Position numbers and translations under genes: made by a program. Below are positions 7,326 through 16,804 of a stretch of 51,866 nt of DNA, piece by piece. The stretch lies in assembly GCA_022800625.1 (NCBI GenBank), contig JAAWQR010000015.1:1-51866 (forward strand), given 5' to 3'. The notes beneath the pieces are model-generated. The model saw nothing but the letters and a program-made list of their open reading frames with translations. It was not told the origin of the DNA and searched no databases. How positions within the stretch are numbered: position 1 is the stretch's first letter; each line of letters begins with the position of its first letter. The stretch is from Clostridiales bacterium (GTDB lineage: Bacteria > Bacillota > Clostridia > Oscillospirales > CAG-272).

Positions 7326-9128
7326 ATGCGGTACAACATCAAAAACTTTTTTAACTCGCAGTTTTATCTGATAGGATTGATGTTCACAACTTGTCCTGTC
7401 AGAACTGTCATCTATTGGCTGCTGACTGCCGCTGTCGAGGCGATTCCGATTGTGAATGTGTGGATATGGAAGCTTATTCTTGATGAGATGACGCTTATCT
7501 ACACGGGTAAGGAAGCAGACGGCAGGGTGTACCTTCTCCTTGCGGCGTTTCTCGGACTGAGCCTTATAGCTTCTTTGTTCGGAAATGTGAAAAATTTCCT
7601 CAAAGGAGAGATTGCGGACTACAGCAACAGGCGGCTTGATGAGGAACTTATGCGTCAGGGCGCGCGCCTTGAGTCGGAATATTTTAATAACCCGGTAAAC
7701 GGCGGACGCATCTGGTGGGCGCAGCACAGTCAGCGTACAGTTGTCCAAAATTTCACGTGGACGGTAGATACTGCTTTGCAAATAGCCTCGTTTGTCACAG
7801 CGGCGGGATTGTTTCTCGCATACTCTCCCGTATTCGGAGTGATTTTCCTGATTACGTATATACCGGGAGCTGTGGTCTTGTACAGATCGGGAAAAAAGAT
7901 AGAGAATTGGCAGCAGTGGCATGCCCCCGATAATGTGAAAAAAGAATATTTCAAGGAAATGCTTATATCGTCGAAGAGCGCGAAGGATATAAGACTTTAT
8001 AATCTTGCACCGTATCTCAGGGAAAAGTACGATGCAATATGGTCAAAGCTCAGGCGTGAGCATTCGGCGCTCTTTCGCGAAAGCACGGTAAAAGCGGCGG
8101 CGGCATCTCTGCTGTCATGCGCGGGACTTGCCGCAGTTATTGTTATGTCAGTCAGAAATCTTCTTAACGGTTCAATGGCTGCAATAGGTACGTTTTCTCT
8201 TTATATAGGCTATGCAAAGACCGCCGGATCATCATTTTCGACTATTATGAATTCCGTGATCCGTCAGTATACGGTTGAGGCTCACAGAGTACGTCAGTAC
8301 AGAGAATTTTGCACACAGCCGCCGCTGATTCCCGATAACGGAACTCTCGAAGCGCCGAGAATGCCGCGCGTGGAATTCAGAAACGTAACATTTACATATC
8401 CGACATCTGATAAGCCTGCAATCGAAGATATGTCATTTGTGATCGAACCGGGTGAAGTGATAGGTCTTGTGGGAGTAAACGGAGCAGGCAAGACTACAAT
8501 TGTCAGATTGCTGCTCAGATTTTATGAGCCGCAAAGCGGGGAAATACTGCTGAACGGCACAGATATCAGAGATTTCACGATGTCCTCTCTTTGGAGCGTT
8601 TTCGGCGTTTGCTTTCAGGAGGTTGAACACTATGCGATGAAGCTGCGCGAGAATGTGACTCTGTCAGACATCACGCGCGAGGACGATATGGAGTCGGTCG
8701 AGTGGTCGGCGCGCATGAGCGGTCTTGATAAAGTGATGAAAAATTGGGAGGACGGCTGGGACACTATGATGACAAGAGGATTTGCCGATGACGGCAAAGA
8801 ATTGTCAGGCGGTCAGTGGCAGAAGATCGGACTATCCCGCACATTCTTCGGAGACGCGGATATTATGATATTGGACGAGCCGTCGAGCGCACTTGACGCT
8901 GAGGCGGAGGACAGAATATTCTCGTCGTTTTCCGAGCTTTGCAGGAGCAAGGGAGGAATCCTTATTTCTCACCGCCTTTCGAGCGTTATGATGGTGGACA
9001 GAATATTCTTTATAAACGGCGGACAGATTGTTGAATGCGGCTCACACGAAGAGCTGATGAAAAACGGCGGCGAATACGCGCGCCTTTATAAGCTTCAGGC
9101 AGAGAAATATGTGGGAGGCGCGGACTGA
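7326..9128 (+). CDS. ABC exporter half-transporter (permease + ATPase)
   Basis: Type I ABC exporter of 600 aa: an N-terminal six-helix transmembrane domain (residues about 20-310) and a C-terminal ATPase with Walker A GVNGAGKTT (near 383), Q-loop CFQE, signature LSGGQWQK, Walker B IMILDEPSSALDA and H-loop ISHRLSS. Start 7326 (MRYNIKNFF) is preferred over 7278 because the promoter -10 at 7282-7287 lies between them and AGAAGG sits at 7311-7316. Substrate unknown. It is followed after 132 nt by a similar exporter gene, so the two probably form a heterodimer. No precursor peptide or specific substrate gene is adjacent. Both ATPase sites look intact, with Glu after the Walker B Asp. Confidence 0.88.
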   Translation: MRYNIKNFFNSQFYLIGLMFTTCPVRTVIYWLLTAAVEAIPIVNVWIWKLILDEMTLIYTGKEADGRVYLLLAAFLGLSLIASLFGNVKNFLKGEIADYSNRRLDEELMRQGARLESEYFNNPVNGGRIWWAQHSQRTVVQNFTWTVDTALQIASFVTAAGLFLAYSPVFGVIFLITYIPGAVVLYRSGKKIENWQQWHAPDNVKKEYFKEMLISSKSAKDIRLYNLAPYLREKYDAIWSKLRREHSALFRESTVKAAAASLLSCAGLAAVIVMSVRNLLNGSMAAIGTFSLYIGYAKTAGSSFSTIMNSVIRQYTVEAHRVRQYREFCTQPPLIPDNGTLEAPRMPRVEFRNVTFTYPTSDKPAIEDMSFVIEPGEVIGLVGVNGAGKTTIVRLLLRFYEPQSGEILLNGTDIRDFTMSSLWSVFGVCFQEVEHYAMKLRENVTLSDITREDDMESVEWSARMSGLDKVMKNWEDGWDTMMTRGFADDGKELSGGQWQKIGLSRTFFGDADIMILDEPSSALDAEAEDRIFSSFSELCRSKGGILISHRLSSVMMVDRIFFINGGQIVECGSHEELMKNGGEYARLYKLQAEKYVGGAD

Positions 9129-9203
9129 CAATTTAATTAGCAAAAGATGTAATTTATATGTTTTCAATCACAATTTGCTTCTTTATTATGCAGTAGCATG
9201 AAA

Positions 9204-9231
9204 TTTTCTTCTGCCGTATAGCAGAAGAAAA
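9204..9231 (+). other. intergenic hairpin between the two exporter genes
   Basis: A perfect 11-bp stem TTTTCTTCTGC / GCAGAAGAAAA with a 6-nt loop (9204-9214 with 9221-9231) and no U tract after it. It may set the relative dosage of the two exporter halves by RNA processing or stability, which is inference. Confidence 0.5.
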
Positions 9232-9260
9232 CCGAACCAAATCTGAAAGAAAGGCTAAAA

Positions 9261-11075
9261 ATGATGAAGAAATTTGACGGAATCAAAAATACGCTGAATT
9301 CACTCGCGTACAGTACTTCGGTTATCAGAAAAGCTTCAACAAAATTTTTCATTCTGAAAATTGTCCTGTCAGTAGTAGCAGTTGCGCTTCCGTATGCTCC
9401 GCTGTTCCTGTGGCGGTATTTATTGAATGCTCTCGTCACGGCGCTGTCGGGCGGCGGAGCTGATAATTTGATAAATATGATATGGGTATTCTGCGGACTT
9501 TATTGCGCCGTACTTGCAGCGGAGCAGCTGCTTAAATCTCTGCAAAGCCTTGTGGACTTCAAGTATCAGGATCAGATAAGCTATTACCTTGATAATATAA
9601 TGGTAGAAAAGGTGTCGGGCGTTGAACTTGCGTTTTATGATTCAAGCACGATGCGCGATACGCTTGACCACAGCTGGCAGGTGCTGAACTCCGTTCAGTC
9701 GATGGTGTGGAGCCTGTCCGATATCTTTCAGACCTTTGCAAGAATGATAGTTTCGCTTGTAATGCTTGCAAGCTTCAGTCTTTGGGTAGTGCCTGCGATA
9801 ATAATTTTGTGTATTCCAAGCGCTCTCGGAAGCCGCCGCCTTTCAAAGCGTGAGTACGAGGACGAGAAGAAATTCTCACTGCTCAGACGTAAACAAAACT
9901 ATTTTAAGTACATATTCTTCGGCTCAATACGCCTTGAGATTAAGATATACGGACTGACCGAGTATTTTCTCGATAAGTACAGAGCCGCTTGGCAGGAAAA
10001 GCATAACGAGGAGTTCCGCCGCAGACTGTTTGCTTTCGGTGTGCAGACGCTCTCGCTCCTGCTCCTGACGGCAAGCGAGCTTATAGTTTACGGCATGTCT
10101 GTCGTGCGTCTTGCCGCACGGAAGATCGAAGTCGGAGACGTCACGTATTATGTATCGCTTGCGACGGGATTCAGGCAGGACTTTGCGGCGTTCTTTACGT
10201 CACTCGACAAATTTTCAAAGCAGCAGCACGAGCTTGACGATGTGCGTAAGTTTCTCGAATTCGAGCCGACGCTTGAAGAGTTCGGCACACTGATCCCGAG
10301 CGAGTGTCCCGAGATCGAATTTAGAAATGTTTCGTTCAAGTATCCGGGAGCGGAGGATTATGTCCTGCGAGACTGTTCGTTCAACATAAGTCCCGGAGAG
10401 ACGGTCGGACTTGTCGGACTGAACGGCAGCGGAAAATCGACGATAGTCAAGCTGATACTGCGCTTTTACGATCCGTGTGAGGGAGAGGTTTTGCTTGACG
10501 GCGTGAATGCGAAGGAGTACGATGCTGTGGCTCTCAGGCGTACATTCGGAGTGCTGTTTCAGGATTATTCGTGCTATTCGCTGTCGGCACGCGAGAATAT
10601 CGCAATGTCGGATATAGACCGCAAGGAAGATGACGCGGCGATATGGGAAGCATGCCGAAAGAGCCGCGCCGACGAGTATATCAGCACGTGGAAGCGCGGA
10701 CTTGACGAACCGATGACGCGCAAGTTTGAGGAGGACGGAAAGGATTTGTCGGGCGGACAGTGGCAGAGACTCGCTCTGGCGCGCGCATTCTTCCGAAAAG
10801 CGGGAGTGATGCTTCTTGACGAACCGTCTGCGGCGCTTGACGCGCTGGCGGAGCATGAGATATTTCTCGGCTTTACAGAGCTTGCGTCAAACAGGAGTGC
10901 TGTTATGATATCGCACAGGCTGTCAAGTATTACGCTTTGCAACAGGATAATCATTCTTGACGGAGGACGGATAATCGAAGAAGGCAGTCACGAAGAACTT
11001 ATGGCGCTTGACGGAAAGTACGCGCATCTCTTTAAGCTTCAGGCAGAGAAATATCAAAAGGAGCATTCGGCATAG
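9261..11075 (+). CDS. ABC exporter half-transporter (permease + ATPase), second partner
   Basis: 604-aa type I exporter: six predicted helices (residues about 30-310), then the ATPase with Walker A GLNGSGKST, Q-loop LFQDYS, signature LSGGQWQR, Walker B VMLLDEPSAALDA and H-loop ISHRLSS. Start 9261 follows GAAAGG (9249-9254) by 6 nt; ATG 9264 is in tandem. Domain layout and signature wording match the preceding 600-aa exporter, which supports a heterodimeric pump. Ends in TAG, showing that TAG is a stop in this chromosome. Substrate cannot be told from sequence. Confidence 0.88.
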   Translation: MMKKFDGIKNTLNSLAYSTSVIRKASTKFFILKIVLSVVAVALPYAPLFLWRYLLNALVTALSGGGADNLINMIWVFCGLYCAVLAAEQLLKSLQSLVDFKYQDQISYYLDNIMVEKVSGVELAFYDSSTMRDTLDHSWQVLNSVQSMVWSLSDIFQTFARMIVSLVMLASFSLWVVPAIIILCIPSALGSRRLSKREYEDEKKFSLLRRKQNYFKYIFFGSIRLEIKIYGLTEYFLDKYRAAWQEKHNEEFRRRLFAFGVQTLSLLLLTASELIVYGMSVVRLAARKIEVGDVTYYVSLATGFRQDFAAFFTSLDKFSKQQHELDDVRKFLEFEPTLEEFGTLIPSECPEIEFRNVSFKYPGAEDYVLRDCSFNISPGETVGLVGLNGSGKSTIVKLILRFYDPCEGEVLLDGVNAKEYDAVALRRTFGVLFQDYSCYSLSARENIAMSDIDRKEDDAAIWEACRKSRADEYISTWKRGLDEPMTRKFEEDGKDLSGGQWQRLALARAFFRKAGVMLLDEPSAALDALAEHEIFLGFTELASNRSAVMISHRLSSITLCNRIIILDGGRIIEEGSHEELMALDGKYAHLFKLQAEKYQKEHSA

Positions 11076-11094
11076 ATATGATATGACGGTGCAG

Positions 11095-11145
11095 GCAGTG
11101 CATATTGCGGCTTTATGCCATGATATGCACTGCTCATTTGTTATC
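11095..11145 (+). terminator. weak terminator or hairpin after the exporter genes
   Basis: Inverted repeat GCAGTGCATAT / ATATGCACTGC (11095-11105 with 11123-11133), followed by a T-rich but interrupted tract (TCATTTGTTA). Confidence 0.5.
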
Positions 11146-11150
11146 GGCTA

Positions 11151-11179
11151 TTGACCGAAGGGGAAGTTTGTGGTAAAAT
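11151..11179 (+). promoter_or_regulatory. promoter for the DUF187 lipoprotein gene
   Basis: TTGACC (11151-11156), 17-nt spacer, TAAAAT (11174-11179). The 5' leader then holds a stem GGCTTTAT / ATAAAGCC (11201-11208 with 11216-11223) of unknown role. Confidence 0.75.
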
Positions 11180-11262
11180 GTAACAGTAGAAATAATACAT
11201 GGCTTTATTGTTCGGATAAAGCCTGAAAACGTATTTTTTAATATTAAAGGTACTTTGTAACA

Positions 11263-12765
11263 ATGAAAATATCTAAACATTTGGTGTTTGTTTTACTTAT
11301 TATGCTGTCGGCGATGCTCTTTTCTTCCTGCGGCGGTGTCGGCAGAGGATATTCCATGCCGCGTCTTGCAAAGGATTCGCCTCTCGCGCAGGCAAGAAGT
11401 ATTATAAATCCCGATTCTGAGGTCAGAGGTGTATGGATAGCCTCGGTTTTTAATATAGACTACCCAAGCCGAACGGATCTGGACGCAGCTTCTCTTAAAG
11501 GCGAGATAGACGATGTTCTCAATACTTGTGAAAAATACGGTCTGAACACGGTTTTCTTTCAGGTAAGACCTGCATGCGACGCTCTGTATAAAAGCGATAT
11601 TTTTCCCGTGTCGTCTTTTTTGAACAGCGGCGGAGAACTTCTCTTTGATCCTCTTGAATATATAGTTCGCGAGGGACACAGACGAAATATATTCGTTCAC
11701 GCGTGGATAAATCCTCTTAGGGTGACTGTGTCGAAGGATTCGGAAGAAAAACTGCCTGATAACAGTCCGGCAAAGCTTCACCCCGAATGGACTGTAAAAT
11801 ATGCGGACGGTAAGGTTTATCTTAACGCAGGACTGCCCGAAGTAACGGAGCTTGTAAAGTCGGGAGTTTCCGAGATCGTGTCAAAATATGATGTTGACGG
11901 CGTTGTGTTTGACGATTATTTTTATCCGTATCCCGTGGACGGAGCGCAGTTCGACGACGGAGAAGCTTATAAAAAGCACGGTGCGGAATTTGATAATGTT
12001 GCAGATTGGCGGCGGAATAATATAAATTCAATGATAAAAGCGTCTTATGATGCCGTAAAGGGGGGCGATCCCGACTGCCTGTTCGGCGTGTCGCCGTGCG
12101 GTGTCTGGCAGAATAATAACGGCTCAAACGGCGGCTCGGATACACGCGGCTTCGAGGGATATACCTCCCTTTACTGTGATGCGCTCGCGTGGATAGAGGG
12201 AGGATATATTGATTACATATCTCCTCAGATATATTGGCAGACGTCTTCCGCGGCAACTCCGTATGATACGCTTTCCGATTGGTGGAACGCGGCGCTTGAC
12301 GGAAGCGGAGTTGACCTGATTATTTCCCATGCCGCATACCGATATGAGGACGGCGATTGGGAAGAGCCTTCCGGGGAGATGACACGGCAGATAGAATATT
12401 CGAGATCTGCGCTTGCATATCGCGGAAGCATGTTTTACGGCTATGATGAAGTCAGTGGAAACGTGCGCGGCGTTTCCGCAGAGCTTGACGGACTTTATAC
12501 AAATGAGATAGTGTACTGCGATCCGTCACCCGATGATAGGGGAGTTACGTTTGACGGAATAGAAAACGGCGGCTCTGCTCCTGCGGGAGAACTGACGGTA
12601 TCGGGACATTCCGATCCTGCCTTGCCTCTTCTTGCCGACGGATTAAAACTGAGCCGCGGCAAGGACGGCTCGTTTACGGTGAAGCTCACGGTAAATAAAG
12701 GCTCAAATAGCTATGAATTTAAGCAGGGAGAAAAAACATATACTTTGGAGCTTAAAGGGGAATAA
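11263..12765 (+). CDS. GHL10/DUF187 family lipoprotein, putative glycoside hydrolase
   Basis: Lipoprotein with a hydrophobic signal and lipobox LFSSC (Cys23). Residues 55-400 match the DUF187/GHL10 (YngK-like) family: EVRGVWIASVFNIDYPSR, NTVFFQVRPACDALY, FVHAWINPLRV, DGVVFDDYFYPYP and YIDYISPQIYWQ follow the order of a TIM-barrel glycoside hydrolase, with acidic residues at strand ends. It probably acts on cell-wall or environmental glycans outside the membrane. A small beta domain closes the C-terminus. Start 11263 lies 12 nt after AAAGG. It stands alone behind its own promoter, with Sir2 40 nt downstream. Confidence 0.85.
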   Translation: MKISKHLVFVLLIMLSAMLFSSCGGVGRGYSMPRLAKDSPLAQARSIINPDSEVRGVWIASVFNIDYPSRTDLDAASLKGEIDDVLNTCEKYGLNTVFFQVRPACDALYKSDIFPVSSFLNSGGELLFDPLEYIVREGHRRNIFVHAWINPLRVTVSKDSEEKLPDNSPAKLHPEWTVKYADGKVYLNAGLPEVTELVKSGVSEIVSKYDVDGVVFDDYFYPYPVDGAQFDDGEAYKKHGAEFDNVADWRRNNINSMIKASYDAVKGGDPDCLFGVSPCGVWQNNNGSNGGSDTRGFEGYTSLYCDALAWIEGGYIDYISPQIYWQTSSAATPYDTLSDWWNAALDGSGVDLIISHAAYRYEDGDWEEPSGEMTRQIEYSRSALAYRGSMFYGYDEVSGNVRGVSAELDGLYTNEIVYCDPSPDDRGVTFDGIENGGSAPAGELTVSGHSDPALPLLADGLKLSRGKDGSFTVKLTVNKGSNSYEFKQGEKTYTLELKGE

Positions 12766-12804
12766 GACATATTATCTAAGATAAAATAAAAGGGAAGGTT
12801 TGCC

Positions 12805-13548
12805 GTGGAAAACAAAGAATATAAAGAACTTTCCGATATGATAAAGTACAGCGAAAAAACGGTGTTTTTCGGAGGTGCCGGAGTATCTACCGAGAGCGGG
12901 ATTCCCGATTTTCGTGGAGACGGCGGAATATATTCCGAAAAATACGGTGTTCTGTTTCCCGAAATGATCGTAAGCGGTACATTTTTGAAAAGAGAGCCTG
13001 AAGCGTTCTTTGATTTTTATAAAGAGAAGCTGGTTTTTCCGAATGCACAGCCGAATAAGGCGCATATCTCTCTTGCACGCCTTGAAGCGGAAGGCTTCAT
13101 TTCCTGTGTTATCACACAGAATATTGACGGACTGCACAGTGCGGCAGGCAGCAAAAATGTAATAGAACTTCACGGAAGCGCACTCAGAAATTACTGCACG
13201 GTGTGCGGCAAAAACTACGGAATGGACGATGTTTTGAAATTGACGGGAGTACCGAGATGCGAATGCGGAGGAATGGTGCGCCCCGATGTGACGCTTTTTG
13301 ACGAAGTATTGCCCAAGGGCGCGTTTGAGAGGGCGGCGTGCGAATGCAGTGAATCCACCTTTTTAATAGTTGCGGGAACTTCGCTGTCCGTGTACCCCGC
13401 CGCGTCTCTCATAGGATATGCGGGAGGGAAAACAGCGCTTATAAATCTTACGGAAACTGAGGCGGACGGGATGGCGGATATTGTAATTCACGCACGCATC
13501 GGCGACGTTATGGATTTTGTGTGCCGTGATATTTTGGGCGGCTTATAA
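12805..13548 (+). CDS. cobB: NAD-dependent protein deacylase, Sir2 family
   Basis: Removes acyl groups from lysine using NAD. The 247-aa product shows the sirtuin motifs: GGAGVSTESGIPDFRGDGGIY (NAD site, about residues 20-40), TQNIDGLH, the catalytic His in ELHGSALRNYC, four zinc cysteines in CTVCGK and CECGG, then VRPDVTLFDEVLP and AGTSLSVYPAA. Start is GTG 12805 with GGAAGG 6 nt upstream; the next ATG would remove part of the first helix. It follows the lipoprotein gene by 39 nt, so it is probably co-transcribed. Confidence 0.93.
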   Translation: MENKEYKELSDMIKYSEKTVFFGGAGVSTESGIPDFRGDGGIYSEKYGVLFPEMIVSGTFLKREPEAFFDFYKEKLVFPNAQPNKAHISLARLEAEGFISCVITQNIDGLHSAAGSKNVIELHGSALRNYCTVCGKNYGMDDVLKLTGVPRCECGGMVRPDVTLFDEVLPKGAFERAACECSESTFLIVAGTSLSVYPAASLIGYAGGKTALINLTETEADGMADIVIHARIGDVMDFVCRDILGGL

Positions 13549-13616
13549 TAAACCTTTACCGAAACGGAAGCTTTGATTTATACCGTAAATGTTATCCGAA
13601 TTTTGAGGTGAGAAAA

Positions 13617-14030
13617 ATGCAGGGGTATAATTTAATAGTTGTGTTTGATGAGCGTGCTGACAAAATGCTGATGTGCAAAAGAAGACGTGATCCATATAAA
13701 GGATTATCTAACTTTGTCGGCGGGAAAATAGAAGAAAACGAAATCGGAATCGATGCGGCATACAGGGAACTTGAAGAAGAGACTGCCATAGTCCGTGACG
13801 ATATTATTCTTTCTCATTTAATGAATTTCTCATATCCTCTTGACAGTTGCTATGTTGAAGTATACGTCGGAAAATTAAAAGGGCCTGTAGAAGTTTGCGG
13901 AGATGAAAATGAATTATATTGGTCCGCTCTTGACAAAGATTTTTTTGATGTAACCGAATATGCAGGAGAAGGAAACATCGGGCATATAATGATGCACGTT
14001 GAAATGCACCTTGATGAACTGCTTAAATGA
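13617..14030 (+). CDS. NUDIX hydrolase
   Basis: 137-aa NUDIX protein, likely an 8-oxo-dGTP- or nucleotide-sugar-type pyrophosphohydrolase; the substrate cannot be inferred. The Nudix box is GKIEENEIGIDAAYREL plus EEETAI, where the usual Gly of the EEXGU end is Ala. MLMCKRRRDPYKGLSNFVGG precedes it as in MutT-like members. Start ATG 13617 is preferred because GAGGTG (13605-13610) lies 6 nt upstream; the GTG at 13608 overlaps that site. Confidence 0.85.
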   Translation: MQGYNLIVVFDERADKMLMCKRRRDPYKGLSNFVGGKIEENEIGIDAAYRELEEETAIVRDDIILSHLMNFSYPLDSCYVEVYVGKLKGPVEVCGDENELYWSALDKDFFDVTEYAGEGNIGHIMMHVEMHLDELLK

Positions 14031-14137
14031 ACTGTATTATTACACTTTTTGCTCATAATATTAAAAAACATACCGAAAACTAAAATCAGCGGCTGATGCA
14101 AATGAGTATTGGCGAACAAGAAAGGATTTTCATACTT

Positions 14138-14725
14138 ATGATCTACACGGATATGTATTCACTCGTTCACGAAGCGAGAACAGTCAGAAGCTTTGACATG
14201 TCAAGAAAAGCAGACCGCACACTTCTTGAGGAGCTTGTCGATACTGCAAGAGTTGCCCCGTCGGCAAGAAATATGCAGCCTCTTAAATATAAGCTGTGCT
14301 GTGCGGAAGATGAAATAAAAGGAATTACAGAGCGCACGCGCTGGGGCGGATCAACACCTGAAAAAAGACTGCCGCCCGAGGACAGAGAACCGTCGGGCTT
14401 TATCGTGATCTGCCACGACAAATTTGTCTGTGAAAAGAACGATTTTTCAACGATGGATGTCGGAATAGCGGCGCAGACAATAAATCTTGCAGCGAGGGAA
14501 AAGGGATATGGCTGCTGCATGCTCGGTGCATTCGATCATGACAGTGTTGCTGATTTTCTGCTTCTTCCGCGCACCTGTGAGCCTGTCCTTATTATTGCTG
14601 TCGGAACACCTGCGGAATCACCTATAATATGTTCTGTGGGAGAGGACGGCGGAATCGGATATTTCAAGGATGATGCAGGACTTCATTTTGTGCCTAAACG
14701 TTTACTGAAAGATATTATACTTTGA
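14138..14725 (+). CDS. nitroreductase family flavoprotein
   Basis: FMN-dependent NAD(P)H oxidoreductase fold, 195 aa. RTVRSFD, VAPSARNMQPLKY (FMN phosphate region), DVGIAAQTINLAAREKGYGCCMLGAFD and ILIIAVG-like LIIAVGTPAE follow the nitroreductase order. The frame is open from 14096, but GAAAGG at 14120-14125 lies 12 nt before ATG 14138, which also gives the natural N-terminus. Physiological substrate unknown. Directly followed (7 nt) by a membrane protein gene. Confidence 0.88.
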   Translation: MIYTDMYSLVHEARTVRSFDMSRKADRTLLEELVDTARVAPSARNMQPLKYKLCCAEDEIKGITERTRWGGSTPEKRLPPEDREPSGFIVICHDKFVCEKNDFSTMDVGIAAQTINLAAREKGYGCCMLGAFDHDSVADFLLLPRTCEPVLIIAVGTPAESPIICSVGEDGGIGYFKDDAGLHFVPKRLLKDIIL

Positions 14726-14732
14726 TTTTGCC

Positions 14733-15203
14733 ATGAAAAAGAAAAGCTATCAAACTTCTGCTGTAAAACGGCATGCGGCAGTGAACTTTATTTTGTTCTT
14801 TATCGGATTTGCAACGGTTGCCGCGGCGTATGCCGTATTCAGAAAAAATATAGGGTATTCGGACGGCGGAATGCTGTCAGCTTCTGCCGAAAGCTATGAG
14901 CTGTTTTTCAGGGTATCTCTTGCCGTGAGCGCGCTTTTGCTGTTACTTACTCTGCTGTCACGGACAATCTCATCATTGAATAACGGAATCGTCAGCTTCG
15001 GCAAAATAATAGCATCAGTTTCACCGACTGTCTGTCAAATTCTCATAATGCTGATATCGTTCTTTTATGCGTATGTTACGAGCGGAGGAGCTGTCAATAC
15101 CGTGCCGTATGTTCTGCTGACAGGTCTCGGAGAGGCTTTGATGTTTACTCTTCCCGCAGCGATATCGGTAAGTTGGGAATTATACGGAAAAAGGAAGAAA
15201 TAA
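14733..15203 (+). CDS. small integral membrane protein, unknown
   Basis: 156 aa, not recognised. Four hydrophobic segments are visible at about residues 17-37, 58-80, 92-113 and 123-147, with basic ends (MKKKSYQTSAVKRH and ELYGKRKK), which puts both termini in the cytoplasm. Only 7 nt follow the nitroreductase stop, so the two may be co-transcribed. The ribosome binding site is poor, suggesting coupling. Confidence 0.75.
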   Translation: MKKKSYQTSAVKRHAAVNFILFFIGFATVAAAYAVFRKNIGYSDGGMLSASAESYELFFRVSLAVSALLLLLTLLSRTISSLNNGIVSFGKIIASVSPTVCQILIMLISFFYAYVTSGGAVNTVPYVLLTGLGEALMFTLPAAISVSWELYGKRKK

Positions 15204-15256
15204 TCGCTGAAATAACTGCTTTATACAGCCGTTGTAGCGGCGGAATGGAGTTTAAA

Positions 15257-16192
15257 ATGAGAAATAAATTTATAAAGCCGTTTCGTATGGTGTTTTGCCT
15301 TGCGTCTGTCGTCGGCCTGAGTTGTATTTTGGCATTTGCCGTATCAGCCGACGGCGGTACTGCCGTAAACCTTGCGAACGTAAATAAAAATGAGTCTGGA
15401 GAGGGGTATTATTGGAATAATCCCAATGAGATTTTGACTCTTGACGGATTTTCCGTAAGTACAGATGAGGATTTCGGCTTAAAACTGCCGGCGGATGCGA
15501 CTGTTGAGCTTAAAGGAACAAACCGTATATCGGCGTCAAAATATGCTGTCGGATGTCCCGGAAGTGTTACCTTTAAGGGAGACGGAGAACTTATTTTGGA
15601 GTCGGGCGGGAGCGCACTGTATTCCTACAGCACAAATTCAAACCATAAGATAAAAATTACGGAGGGAAAATATAAATTCAAATCGGGAGAGGAAGTAATA
15701 AAGCTTGACGGAGCGGAACTTTCCGTTACGGGAGGATCTCTTGAGCTTACGTCATCGGGAGAGCTTGCCATATTCGGACGTGACCTGAGCTTTACGGGCG
15801 GCAGCGTTACAGCGGCAGGCGCGCTGAGAGCTTCCCACTTGATAAAAATAAACAGATCGTCCCTTGAAATAGGAGCGCAGACTCAGGCTCTTATCTGCGA
15901 AAACCTGATCGATATATCAAATGTTGAGCTGTCGCTCGGAGATTCTCCGTCATCGCTCAGTGTCGCTGACGAATACGGAAATGAAAAGTATATGATAGCT
16001 ATTCCCGAGAAGAAAGAAGGACGCAGCAGCATAATTTTCGGAGAAAATGTGTCGGGCGTGCTCGATTATGCGGCATTGGCGGCGGTCGTTATTCTTATAG
16101 CCGCGGCAATTGTTGTTCCGATACTTCTCCGCAAAAGAAAAACCGCAAAGCTTTATGAAAAGCTTGAAAACGAAAACGCCGGCAAAAAATAA
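15257..16192 (+). CDS. secreted, membrane-anchored beta-helix-like protein, possible carbohydrate-binding (Cthe_2159-like)
   Basis: 311-aa product with a signal peptide (hydrophobic residues about 10-32 ending near FAVSADGG), an extracellular domain of short repeated beta strands (LTLDGFSVSTDEDFGLKLPAD, VTFKGDGELILESGGSALYS, LSVTGGSLELTSSGEL), and a C-terminal transmembrane helix with a basic tail (ILLRKRKTAKL). The strand pattern resembles the Cthe_2159 polygalacturonate-binding family, but that is inference. Start 15257 is preferred because GGAG lies 7 nt upstream and the signal peptide begins there; the frame is open back to 15173. A clear terminator follows. Confidence 0.65.
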   Translation: MRNKFIKPFRMVFCLASVVGLSCILAFAVSADGGTAVNLANVNKNESGEGYYWNNPNEILTLDGFSVSTDEDFGLKLPADATVELKGTNRISASKYAVGCPGSVTFKGDGELILESGGSALYSYSTNSNHKIKITEGKYKFKSGEEVIKLDGAELSVTGGSLELTSSGELAIFGRDLSFTGGSVTAAGALRASHLIKINRSSLEIGAQTQALICENLIDISNVELSLGDSPSSLSVADEYGNEKYMIAIPEKKEGRSSIIFGENVSGVLDYAALAAVVILIAAAIVVPILLRKRKTAKLYEKLENENAGKK

Positions 16193-16206
16193 GATATATT
16201 GACAGT

Positions 16207-16255
16207 AACGCGCCGAAATGTTCTTCTTGACGGAAAACATCGGCGCGTTTTGCTT
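16207..16255 (+). terminator. Rho-independent terminator
   Basis: Stem AACGCGCCGA / TCGGCGCGTT (16207-16216 with 16240-16249), extendable inside through ATGTT / AACAT, followed by TTGCTTT. Confidence 0.8.
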
Positions 16256-16433
16256 TATTATAGCTGACTCAAAACTATATAGCTGTATTTCAACCGATTG
16301 TTGAGCAGAAATCCCAAAAAACAACCTATTGTATATTTTATAACTTAATAATTTATGATAGAATATAACCACAGAGGACGCGTCTGATAAAACTTATTAA
16401 AATCAAATCACAAGAAAGGTATGGTCTATACCC

Positions 16434-16743
16434 ATGAAAAATTCAATCGGTCAAAACATTGCATATTATCGCAAAAAGCTCGGAATGACTCAGGAAGGGC
16501 TTTCGGAAAAAATGAACGTTACGGCACAGGCTGTATCCAAATGGGAAAACGATATTTCATACTGATGTATTCAAAAATGCCGTCTGCATTGAAACAGAGC
16601 ATGAATTACATGACGGAAGAATGCTATATTTGTATTGTTATACCTCAGACGATCCTGCAATGCTTGAAATCATCAAGCGCTTTAAAGGACTGAAAATACT
16701 CGAACTTTCAGATGAGAACATATCTCTCACGTGCACACTGTAA
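16434..16743 (+). pseudogene. XRE-family regulator with internal deletion
   Basis: The first 43 codons encode a good helix-turn-helix (NIAYYRKKLGMTQEGLSEKM, then VSKWEND) and stop at TGA 16563. Starting at 16561 in another frame, a second open segment of 60 codons runs to TAA 16741 (LHDGRMLYLYCYTSDDPAML, ILELSDENISLTCTL). The two pieces look like the head and tail of one larger XRE regulator whose middle has been deleted with a frame change at about 16560. GAAAGG lies 14 nt before ATG 16434 and a terminator follows, so the gene's outer signals survive. A functional 43-aa HTH peptide is possible but less likely. Confidence 0.65.
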
Positions 16744-16750
16744 AAACAGA

Positions 16751-16790
16751 AACCTGCTGAGCCGATATTCGGTTCAGCAGGTTTTTATAT
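16751..16790 (+). terminator. Rho-independent terminator
   Basis: AACCTGCTGAGCCGA pairs with TCGGTTCAGCAGGTT (16751-16765 with 16769-16783, one G-T pair), loop TAT, followed by TTTATATT. Confidence 0.85.
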
Positions 16791-16804
16791 TAAAAGTCAC
16801 CATT

